Positions 1 through 5,449 of a DNA stretch of 5,449 nt are shown piece after piece (positions within the stretch are counted from its first letter, which is position 1; each line of letters opens with the position of its first letter). Source of the DNA: an uncultured Syntrophobacterales bacterium (GTDB lineage: Bacteria; Desulfobacterota; Syntrophia; Syntrophales; UBA5619); contig CAIUXU010000130.1 of assembly GCA_903903205.1 (NCBI GenBank), positions 1 through 5,449 on the forward strand, given 5' to 3'. The notes beneath the pieces are model-generated. The model was not told where the DNA came from. It saw only the letters and a list, made by a program, of their open reading frames with translations, and ran no database searches. Position numbers and translations under genes: made by a program.

Positions 1-1005
1 CTCCGGTTCCGCCAGGATCTCCTGGATTCTCCACAACAGCGGCTCGGTCCTGGAGAGGCTGGTGACGCCGGCCAGCACTTGGCCGAGAGCTGCCATGATG
101 TTAACGAGATAGATGTTGTAGGCCACGAGTGTGCCAACGGTCAGCGTTCCCATATGCAGACAGATGAGCCAACCGCCCAGGAGGAAGGGCATGAAGGATA
201 CGATGTCGCTGAAAACGCCGTTGCCGATGATGGCCCAGTCATTGATCCGGACGGCGCGGACATTGGCCCTGGTGAAGTTTTCTGCCGCGGCACGAAAGCG
301 GCGGGTGCTCGGCTGGGCCTGCTGGAAAAAACGGATGTCATGGACGCCGGCCAAAAGATCGAGCAGAACGTTGTTCTGTTCCGACAGCTTCCGGCGTGCA
401 CGAACGGCAGCGCGTGTCAGCGGCTCGCGGGTGGCGATCAGCAGCGCCGCGTAACAAGGCAGGGACAGGAGGGTGAAGAGGCCCAGCGTGTGGTTCCAGG
501 CGAGCAGAAATGCGGTGCAACCGATGATCACGAGTAGGCGGGCTGGAATCCAGAGGATGCGCTCGTAGAAAAAGAGCGACAGGGTTTCGGTGTCGTTCGA
601 GATGCGGGTCAGCAGATCGCCTGTTTCATGCCGCCCGTGGAACTCGGCCGGCTTGTTGAGAATCGTGGAGATCAACCGCGTTCGAAGTTCGAGGAAAATG
701 CCTTCCACCGCCGGCGCTGCAATGATGGAACGGCTGAAACCACAAGACAGATGTACCAGTACACAGAGGAAAAAAGCGCCAGCATACCGGAAGAACAGGG
801 GAAGACTTTGGGTCGCCAAGGCCTGATCCAGAAGCAGCGAGATGAAGTAGGGTTGGCCGAGAATAGCGATCCAGCCGATCAGGTATATGGCATAGGCGCA
901 AAGGAATTGCGATCGGCGCCGACGGAGGCTGTCGTGCAGCACGTTCCATAGCAATCGGAACAGGGCTGTGACGGATTGTGCGGTTCTATTGTTTTCGTCG
1001 TTCAT
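1..1005 (-). CDS. ABC exporter, transmembrane domain (partial, runs off left edge)
   Basis: This is the N-terminal 335 residues of a type I ABC exporter (fused membrane domain plus ATPase half-transporter); it stays open to base 1, so the nucleotide-binding domain lies outside the window. I see six hydrophobic segments at about residues 36-57, 71-92, 151-171, 174-192, 259-285 and 289-311, the classical six-helix ABC_membrane layout. Family motifs are present: GDLLTRISND at 129-138 between helices 2 and 3, and LSEQNNVLLD at 207-216 followed by GVHDIRFF. There is no N-terminal C39 peptidase domain, so it is not a bacteriocin-processing transporter. The start ATG (1005-1003) lies 2 nt after the stop of the upstream methyltransferase, with GGGG at 1014-1017 (minus strand) 8 nt before it. 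Position at the end of a biosynthetic operon suggests export of the product or an intermediate; the substrate is unknown. The family call is firm, the cargo is inference. Confidence 0.9.
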   Translation of the reverse strand, partial: MNDENNRTAQSVTALFRLLWNVLHDSLRRRRSQFLCAYAIYLIGWIAILGQPYFISLLLDQALATQSLPLFFRYAGAFFLCVLVHLSCGFSRSIIAAPAVEGIFLELRTRLISTILNKPAEFHGRHETGDLLTRISNDTETLSLFFYERILWIPARLLVIIGCTAFLLAWNHTLGLFTLLSLPCYAALLIATREPLTRAAVRARRKLSEQNNVLLDLLAGVHDIRFFQQAQPSTRRFRAAAENFTRANVRAVRINDWAIIGNGVFSDIVSFMPFLLGGWLICLHMGTLTVGTLVAYNIYLVNIMAALGQVLAGVTSLSRTEPLLWRIQEILAEPE

Positions 1006-1007
1006 AG

Positions 1008-1910
1008 TCAACGCCCCGCTGTGCAATTCGTCAGGAATTGTGGTTTTGGCAGTAGCTTAACAGCACCTGCCGCTGGAACGCCGAACCGGAACAAGGCGAC
1101 CTCCTGCGGGAAGCGATAAAATCCTCCTTCTCTGCAGCTCTCAATTAGATCGTGAAGCGAATCCTGCCGCTGCCACACGGAAAGGGGTTGGCTGGGGTCG
1201 AGGACGCATTTGTGCAGATAACTTTCAAGGAGCTTGTGATCCTCCAAGGGAACTATGTGAAAAAAGCGAAGCCGTTCCTCGCTCCAGGGAAGGCCTGAGG
1301 CATCGAAGGCGGCGGCGTACTCATCCGCACCCAGGAATGATCCCATCGGGCTTGCGAAGACCTCTCGGTAGAGGTCATGGAGTTGCAGATAGAACGAACG
1401 GCGTGTGGCGATATAGATCAGTCCCACGCCGACTCCCGGTGCAAGCAATCCATACAGGTTCCTGATGATGCCGGGGACATCCTCCACCTGTCCACAGTAG
1501 AGCGAGTGAATGGCCCAGACAATGTCGTAGGTCGCGGCCCTCTGCTGGCGCCAGACATCGAGTTCCTCCGCCCGCATCGCCAGGGCCTGGCCTGCCTCGA
1601 AAGGAGCGACGAGGCATTCGCGCATGACTTGAAGGCAGTAGGGTGAGGGGTCTAAGAAGTCGTACTCGATGGTGGGCACGCCGTTTAGCCATGGGCGCAG
1701 GAGGCTCGGAAATCGTCCTGTCCCACACCCCACATCAAGCAGACGCAGACGCCGGGCCGGGAAAAGGGCCTCAAAATCAAGGGAACTGAGCAGCAACAGA
1801 TAGTCTACGTCCGCCACCTGAAACCAGCGATCGAGGTCGAGAGTCTTTTCCTCATAGAAAGCAATAGCGTCATGGAAAGTTGGCGTTGTCGGGGCGTTTC
1901 TGCCGCTCAT
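1008..1910 (-). CDS. Class I SAM-dependent methyltransferase, possibly histamine N-methyltransferase-like
   Basis: A 300-residue soluble enzyme with a Rossmann methyltransferase core. Motif I is LDVGCGTGRF at residues 58-67. The acidic end of strand 2 is in EYDFLDPSP (82-90), and the motif IV region is YDIVWAIHSLYC (128-139), followed by helix VEDVPGIIRNL and a strand GLIYIATRR. The order and wording of the segments after motif I (xEPS/DPSP, sLYYvxDiP, a ratrr/gssgW-like strand, then a charged C-terminal lobe) resemble histamine N-methyltransferase as I remember it, which acts on an imidazole ring; that is a resemblance, not a proven assignment. A longer frame reaches back to 1979, and ATGs exist at 1979 and 1919, but ATG 1910 is preferred: GGGGGA (1919-1924) sits 8 nt before it and the gene then begins 2 nt after the stop of the EgtD-like gene. 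Being next to an amino-acid betaine methyltransferase, it may further methylate the same small molecule (inference). Confidence 0.88.
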   Translation of the reverse strand: MSGRNAPTTPTFHDAIAFYEEKTLDLDRWFQVADVDYLLLLSSLDFEALFPARRLRLLDVGCGTGRFPSLLRPWLNGVPTIEYDFLDPSPYCLQVMRECLVAPFEAGQALAMRAEELDVWRQQRAATYDIVWAIHSLYCGQVEDVPGIIRNLYGLLAPGVGVGLIYIATRRSFYLQLHDLYREVFASPMGSFLGADEYAAAFDASGLPWSEERLRFFHIVPLEDHKLLESYLHKCVLDPSQPLSVWQRQDSLHDLIESCREGGFYRFPQEVALFRFGVPAAGAVKLLPKPQFLTNCTAGR

Positions 1911-1912
1911 AG

Positions 1913-2902
1913 TCAACATCCCCCATTGTCTGCTGGCAGGAATTCCGCGAGAGCGAACCACTGTCGCGAATCGGACCACCAGCGGACCAGTTTGAACGCT
2001 GTTTGTCGCGCCAAGTCAGCCACGGATTCACGGGTGAATTTCCGGCAGTTCTCGGTGAAGATGGTTTCACCGGTCGCAAGGGAGACGCGCATCGGGATTC
2101 CGGTGATGCTAACCGTCATGGGGCGACTGGCGCTCAGGTGCATCTCAATCTGCTGCGCTGCTTCATTGTAGAACGCATCATGCTCGAAGGCTGCCGGGTC
2201 GAAATCGCCGCCCAGTTCGCGATTGATGACGGTCAGGATATTGCGGTTGAACGCCTCCGTGACCCCATGGCTATCATTGTAGGCCGCCTCCAGCACAGAC
2301 TTCTCTTTGACCAAATCGAAACCGACTATCAGACGATCGATCGGATTCATTCTGCTTCGCAAGCCGGTGAGGAAATCCTTGCAGATGTCGGGTCTGAAAT
2401 TCCCGATATTGCTGCCGAGAAAGGTGATAAGTCGGGGTGAGGCGGTTTCTTCAAGGAATTTCCAGCCCTCGGTATAATCGGCGATGATGCCGTGAAGAGC
2501 CAATTCCGGATACAAGCCGGTCAGGGCGAGCGCCGCTCGGCGCAGGGCAGGTTCGCACAGATCAACGGGAACATAGGTTATATCCCGCCCCCTGCCTGGC
2601 AGCGCAGCAAGGAGATGGCGTACTTTCAGGCTGGCGCCGGAACCGAGTTCGATCAGGCTTCCCTGATGAAACCAGGCTATCATTGCCGCCGCCTCTTCCT
2701 CAAGGATTGCCAGTTCCGTGCGAGACAGGTAATACTCCGGCTGTGAACAGATTTTTTCAAAAAGCTGCGAACCGTGAGCGTCGTAAAAATATTTGCATGG
2801 TAACTGCTTTTGCCTTTCCGACAAACCGACCAACACCTCCTGCTTCATTCGTTCATGACCTTGGGATGATGGCCAGCGTATTATTTCAATCGGTTGTGTC
2901 AT
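1913..2902 (-). CDS. egtD: EgtD-family histidine/amino-acid N-alpha-methyltransferase
   Basis: A 329-residue member of the Methyltransf_33 family, matching the usual EgtD length (about 320). EgtD transfers three methyls from SAM to the alpha-amine of histidine to give hercynine, the first step to ergothioneine. Seen in order: KYFYDAHGSQLFEKI (37-51), PEYYLSRTE (55-63), the SAM-binding LIELGSGASLKVR (83-95), VPVDLCEPAL (111-120), FLGSNIGNF (161-169), GFDLVKE (194-200), AYNDSHGVTEAFNRN (207-221), QIEMHL (251-256) and FTENCRKF (282-289). Compared from memory with Mycobacterium EgtD, the substrate-pocket residues appear as Y40, Y57, N168, Y208, M254 and E284, but the serine of the E-x-S motif is C286. 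The start ATG at 2902 follows a purine-rich GGAAGAGAGAGAG stretch; the frame extends to 2992 but that extension overlaps the preceding gene and is not EgtD-like. The gene overlaps the oxidoreductase end by 17 nt. Family certain; histidine as substrate likely but unproven. Confidence 0.9.
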   Translation of the reverse strand: MTQPIEIIRWPSSQGHERMKQEVLVGLSERQKQLPCKYFYDAHGSQLFEKICSQPEYYLSRTELAILEEEAAAMIAWFHQGSLIELGSGASLKVRHLLAALPGRGRDITYVPVDLCEPALRRAALALTGLYPELALHGIIADYTEGWKFLEETASPRLITFLGSNIGNFRPDICKDFLTGLRSRMNPIDRLIVGFDLVKEKSVLEAAYNDSHGVTEAFNRNILTVINRELGGDFDPAAFEHDAFYNEAAQQIEMHLSASRPMTVSITGIPMRVSLATGETIFTENCRKFTRESVADLARQTAFKLVRWWSDSRQWFALAEFLPADNGGC

Positions 2903-3605
2903 GCTCTCTCTCTTCCGGAGTGACTGACATCGTGGTATTGCGGTCGGAATCGATGTGCGAGAGGGCTGCGTTGCGCGATGTCTTTGCCGCATCGACTAAT
3001 GCTGCAAACGATTCGCCTGAATCCATCGCGATTGTCGCTGTCCTTTCCGGGGCCTTTTCGATCTCGCACAGGAGAGCCTTGTAGATGGGAAAGCCGGAAA
3101 TGGGATCGTAGCGATCCAAGTCAGTCAACGTGTTGACATTGTTTTCCTGCCACGCCTTGGGGCCGACCGGACCGCCGCCGCCCATGTTCGCATCGATCGT
3201 TCCCGCCATAATATCTTCAGTCACGATGGCCCGCATCACGACTTGGCCACGCAAGGTGCGGATACATACGAGATCGCCGTTGCAGATGCCCCGTGCTGCG
3301 GCATCGCATGGGTTTAAAGTGACCGTCGGTTCAGGCCGCTTCCGTGTCAGTTCCGGTATGCCGTGGAATTGAGAACGGAAATCGGTGGTGACCCGTGAGC
3401 CGGAGTTGAAGACAAGAGGAAAACGCCTGGCCAGATTCGGCTGCGCCAGTGGTCCTTCCTGCGGTTCGGTATAGACCGGCAGGGCATCGTAGCCATGCGC
3501 ATCCAGGGTCGTGGAGGCTATCTCGAACTTGCCCGTAGGTGTGTCGAATCCCGGCTTCCCGTCGGAGCGCAGCAGTCCCTTTTCCCACTTTTGGTATTGC
3601 ATCAT
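2886..3605 (-). CDS. Molybdopterin oxidoreductase, C-terminal fragment (Molydop_binding domain)
   Basis: This 239-residue frame is the C-terminal part of the same enzyme whose N-terminal part lies at 3602-5200. It opens with the family linker YQKWEKGLLRSDGKPGFDTPTGKF (residues 4-27, a TP[ST]GK segment usually found between the catalytic and dinucleotide-binding domains). It continues as the Molydop_binding beta-barrel at about 60-185: LVFNSGSR (64-71), SQFHGIPEL (78-86), NPCDAAARGICNGD (98-111) and the W-E-x-N-x-N-x-L-T-D segment (152-162), which contact the second pyranopterin guanine dinucleotide. Residues from about 186 to 239 form a polar tail without recognised motif. The first ATG (3605-3603) overlaps the upstream TGA as ATGA, and a second ATG follows at 3602. 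A separately made fragment is conceivable by re-initiation, but it would lack the Fe-S cluster and Mo ligand. I read it as the downstream half of a frameshifted gene. Confidence 0.85.
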   Translation of the reverse strand: MMQYQKWEKGLLRSDGKPGFDTPTGKFEIASTTLDAHGYDALPVYTEPQEGPLAQPNLARRFPLVFNSGSRVTTDFRSQFHGIPELTRKRPEPTVTLNPCDAAARGICNGDLVCIRTLRGQVVMRAIVTEDIMAGTIDANMGGGGPVGPKAWQENNVNTLTDLDRYDPISGFPIYKALLCEIEKAPERTATIAMDSGESFAALVDAAKTSRNAALSHIDSDRNTTMSVTPEEREHDTTD

Positions 3606-3622
3606 GGTTGTTGGGATGGGAC
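3602..3622 (-). other. Frameshift site splitting the molybdopterin oxidoreductase
   Basis: The upstream frame reads G-G-S-V-P then S-Q-Q-P-stop, while the -1 frame reads I-P-T-T-M-M-Q-Y-Q-K-W and continues the protein. Adding one C to the CCC run (3618-3620, minus strand) gives GTC CCC ATC CCA ACA ACC ATG, that is V-P-I-P-T-T-M, and restores one continuous enzyme. This fits a single-base deletion, either real or a sequencing or assembly error. No X-XXY-YYZ slippery heptamer is seen here, so programmed frameshifting is not supported. Confidence 0.75.
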
Positions 3623-5200
3623 GCTGCCTCCCGCTGCCCGGACATCGTTGACGGTGAAGCCCGTCCCTTTGAGTACATAGTGGAGAAGAGCCGCCTCGTT
3701 CTGTGGGTAGAGATGACCATAGCCAAGGCGCTTGGCCAGCTCGGCCATAATGAAGAAAATGTTCCGTGACTCGCCGAGAGGGGGAACCACCCTCTCCCGG
3801 ATGCGGAAGATCGGCCCGTAGGTCATGTACGATTCGATCTCGAATAGGGTGGCGGCGGGCAACACAATATCGGCGTAGGCGGCATCGGCTGTCATCTGCA
3901 CATCGATGCAGGCGAGGAAGTCGAGCCCGGCCAGAGTACGTTTCCATATCTCCGGTTGCGGCCACGAGGTGATGATCGAGGCGCCGAGAATGATAAGTGA
4001 GCCAATGGCATGGGGACGTCCCTGGAGGACCGCGTCCGGCAGCGCCTGGGGATGGGCTTCGTCGCGATACAGGTTGTAGAGCGGGAAACGGTCGCGCCCC
4101 AGGGCCATACTGGCGTCAGGGTTGGGGACATGCCCTTCGCGATTAATTTGAAAGCGGTTCTGGCGCATCCGGAAACAGCGTCCACCGGGCACATCGAGCT
4201 GACCTGCAAGCGCCCAGAGGACGAACGTAGCGCGAATGGCCTGGACACCGCTGTCGCTGTACTCGAGGCCGGTGTACATAATCGGCGCCGCCCCCTTCGC
4301 TCCGGCGATGCGGTGTGCCAGAGAGCGGACAATTTCAGCCGGAACTCCTGTGATCGTCTCGACCACCTCAGGTCGGAATCGTTGAGTGTAATCGGCAAAC
4401 GCCTCAAAACCGTACACCCAATTGCGCACGAAGGCCTCGTTGAAGCGTTCTTCTTCGATCAGAACCTGGCAGAGTCCCAGCGCGAGCGCACCGTCCGTTC
4501 CCGGGCGGATTGGTATCCAATCCGCACCCGGCAGTTTCGCTGTTCGGGTACGGCGCGGATCGATAACCACAAGTCGGGCGCCTCGCTCAACGGCGGCGAC
4601 GATTCTCCTGAAATCGATCGGCGGCGAATCCGTGGCCGGATTAGCGCCCCAGACCACGATCATCTCTGCATTCTCGATATCAGAGAACATGTCGATCAGC
4701 ATGCCGCCCATTGTGACGTGTGGTGCGATCATGGCGAAGGAGACATAACAGAGCGAGCCGACGCCAAACGTGTTGGGCGAACCGAAAGGAAACAGGACGC
4801 TTGATGCCGAGGAAATCGCCACGCCTCGCGGTTGAAAGACATCGCACATCGCCAGCTCAAAGCCGCCCCGGCCCGTATAGATGGCCGCCGCCTCTGGTCC
4901 GTACTTCGCCCTGGTTCGGTTGAGGTTTTCGACGACGATCGCATAGGCGTCATCCCAGGAGATACGTTCGAATTCATAGGTCCCCTTCGGACCTTTTCGG
5001 CGGAGCGGGTGACGGAGGCGGCTTTCGGCATAGACGATGGCCGGCCCATGATCACCGAGCTTGCAGGTGATCCCAAACTCAGCCCCCTCCTCGGGTCGCA
5101 CCGCAGCTAATCTCCCCTCCTTGTCATACCCGGCGATGATCCAGCACCCAGCCGGGCAGACGCCGCAGATGGCGCGTTTTTCTGATGTGATATTTTCCAT
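3602..5200 (-). CDS. Molybdopterin (Mo-bis-MGD) oxidoreductase, N-terminal and catalytic part, frameshifted
   Basis: A 532-residue frame covering the Fe-S and catalytic domains of a DMSO-reductase-superfamily enzyme; with the C-terminal part (2886-3605) it totals about 771 residues, the normal length for single catalytic subunits of the thiosulfate/polysulfide reductase-like group. The [4Fe-4S] motif is C12-x2-C15-x3-C19-x26-C46, followed by K47. FGSPNTFGVGSLC places a likely Mo-ligand cysteine at 151. Further family motifs are VVWGANPATDSPP (182-194), VVIDPRRTRT (211-220), GADWIPIRPGTDGALALGL (225-243) and ADIVLPAATLFEIES (443-457). There is no twin-arginine signal, so it is probably cytoplasmic. 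The reaction is unknown. The start at 5200 has AGGG (5206-5209) 5 nt upstream and gives the Cys motif its normal N-terminal position. The frame ends abruptly after AGGSVP at a TGA where the family continues into the C-terminal domain, which is found at once in the -1 frame. No electron-transfer or membrane partner subunit is seen in the window. Confidence 0.9.
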   Translation of the reverse strand: MENITSEKRAICGVCPAGCWIIAGYDKEGRLAAVRPEEGAEFGITCKLGDHGPAIVYAESRLRHPLRRKGPKGTYEFERISWDDAYAIVVENLNRTRAKYGPEAAAIYTGRGGFELAMCDVFQPRGVAISSASSVLFPFGSPNTFGVGSLCYVSFAMIAPHVTMGGMLIDMFSDIENAEMIVVWGANPATDSPPIDFRRIVAAVERGARLVVIDPRRTRTAKLPGADWIPIRPGTDGALALGLCQVLIEEERFNEAFVRNWVYGFEAFADYTQRFRPEVVETITGVPAEIVRSLAHRIAGAKGAAPIMYTGLEYSDSGVQAIRATFVLWALAGQLDVPGGRCFRMRQNRFQINREGHVPNPDASMALGRDRFPLYNLYRDEAHPQALPDAVLQGRPHAIGSLIILGASIITSWPQPEIWKRTLAGLDFLACIDVQMTADAAYADIVLPAATLFEIESYMTYGPIFRIRERVVPPLGESRNIFFIMAELAKRLGYGHLYPQNEAALLHYVLKGTGFTVNDVRAAGGSVPSQQP

Positions 5201-5214
5201 GGCAACCCTGTTCG

Positions 5215-5248
5215 ATTATGAATATGGGATCAAACCTTGACTTCACAA
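5215..5248 (-). promoter_or_regulatory. Weak sigma70-like promoter candidate for the operon
   Basis: On the minus strand, TTGTGA (5243-5248) and CATATT (5221-5226) stand 16 nt apart, each matching 4 of 6 consensus bases. An overlapping CATAAT (5215-5220, 5 of 6) has only a poor -35 (AAGTCA, 5238-5243). This is the only AT-richer stretch before the oxidoreductase start. The implied leader would be very short (about 8-14 nt), which lowers confidence; the operon may instead be transcribed from further upstream. Confidence 0.25.
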
Positions 5249-5282
5249 CTACAAGGAACTGACAACGAGAGAAAGCTGAACA

Positions 5283-5441
5283 TCACCAGTTGTACAGGTG
5301 AACTTCACCCTCTCGTACTACTGTAGATCGGTCATGCTCTTTCCCCATTGCCAGCTTCAGATTTTGGTCGTATTTCTTTATGGCTCGATCGATCTCTTCA
5401 ATGAAGCTCTCAACAAACGGCAAAGGCTCGGATATGAACAT
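5283..5441 (-). CDS. Short unidentified protein (52 aa), possibly truncated or partial
   Basis: The frame runs from an ATG at 5441 to a TGA at 5283-5285 and encodes 52 residues: MFISEPLPFVESF, then IEEIDRAIKKYDQN, then a charged tail ending in VHLYNW. The frame is also open to the window edge (8 nt more), so the true start may lie outside. Composition is protein-like, with an amphipathic, acidic/basic helical N-terminal half. The first 30 or so residues weakly remind me of the start of some IS4-type transposases, but the hydrophobic segment expected next is absent in all three frames, so it would be a remnant at most. It lies 82 nt upstream of the oxidoreductase on the same strand, with no terminator between. 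Function unknown. Confidence 0.4.
   Translation of the reverse strand: MFISEPLPFVESFIEEIDRAIKKYDQNLKLAMGKEHDRSTVVREGEVHLYNW
5284..5309. repeat. Two overlapping short inverted repeats upstream of the operon
   Basis: CACCAGTTGTACAGGTG (5284-5300) is an imperfect inverted repeat with CACC/GGTG arms, and GGTGAACTTCACC (5297-5309) is a perfect 6-bp inverted repeat around one base; they share the middle GGTG. The stems are too short and lack a T-run, so this is not a terminator. It could be an operator about 85-110 bp upstream of the oxidoreductase start, but it also falls in the end of the short reading frame there and may be chance. Confidence 0.2.
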
Positions 5442-5449
5442 GGGCTCTC

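Noticed and set aside
79..537. A 152-residue plus-strand open frame
   Set aside because: It is antisense to the ABC transporter membrane domain, whose helices and motifs are continuous in the minus strand.
1911..1979. Longer start for the second methyltransferase (23 extra residues)
   Set aside because: It would overlap the conserved end of the EgtD-like gene; ATG 1910 has a G-rich Shine-Dalgarno at 8 nt.
2003..2440. A 145-residue plus-strand open frame
   Set aside because: Shadow of the EgtD-like gene, with no recognisable motif.
2903..2992. Longer start for the EgtD-like gene (30 extra residues)
   Set aside because: The extension lies in the oxidoreductase tail and has no EgtD similarity; ATG 2902 has a purine-rich Shine-Dalgarno region and gives normal family length.
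3602..3622. Programmed ribosomal frameshifting
   Set aside because: No slippery heptamer or clear downstream stem is visible; a one-base indel in a C-run is the simpler explanation.
3606..3965. Upstream extension of the C-terminal oxidoreductase frame
   Set aside because: The translation before 3605 is Arg-rich nonsense, while the other frame carries the family motifs through to 3605; the frame change belongs at about 3602-3622.
4010..4804. A 264-residue plus-strand open frame
   Set aside because: It lies entirely antisense to the well-supported oxidoreductase, has low-complexity Arg/Asp/His-rich composition and shows no family motif.
1..5449. tRNA or rRNA genes, CRISPR arrays, intact insertion sequences, rho-independent terminators
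   Set aside because: Nearly all of the window is coding on the minus strand; no repeat-spacer pattern, cloverleaf, terminal inverted repeats of an insertion sequence, or stem followed by a T-run was seen.

Overview
The window holds one compact minus-strand operon from a bacterium of moderately high GC. The genome cannot be assigned to a taxon from this sequence. Reading in the direction of transcription (right to left), the order is: a short unidentified reading frame at the right edge (5283-5441); an 82-bp gap with a weak promoter candidate; a molybdopterin (Mo-bis-MGD) oxidoreductase split by a frame change into an N-terminal part (3602-5200) and a C-terminal part (2886-3605); an EgtD-family amino-acid N-methyltransferase (1913-2902); a second class I SAM-dependent methyltransferase (1008-1910); and the membrane domain of a type I ABC exporter that runs off the left edge (1-1005). 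All long plus-strand reading frames are shadows of these genes.

The genes are tightly packed. The oxidoreductase fragments overlap by 4 nt, the oxidoreductase and the EgtD-like gene overlap by 17 nt, and the next two junctions each have a 2-nt gap inside the same 11-nt sequence. This implies one transcript with coupled translation.

Taken together, a cytoplasmic Mo/Fe-S redox enzyme, a betaine-forming methyltransferase, a second small-molecule-type methyltransferase and an ABC exporter look like a biosynthesis-and-export cassette for a small N-methylated metabolite, perhaps a histidine-derived betaine related to hercynine or ergothioneine. No EgtB/OvoA-type sulfoxide synthase and no EanB-type rhodanese is present in the window. 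This combination is not one I recognise as a described pathway. The functional reading is inference; the family assignments are well supported.

Two points merit attention. First, the oxidoreductase is disrupted by an apparent 1-nt deletion in a C-run near 3618-3620, and restoring one C gives a continuous protein of about 771 residues. Second, in the EgtD homologue the residues I recall as lining the histidine pocket are all present except for a Ser-to-Cys change at residue 286.
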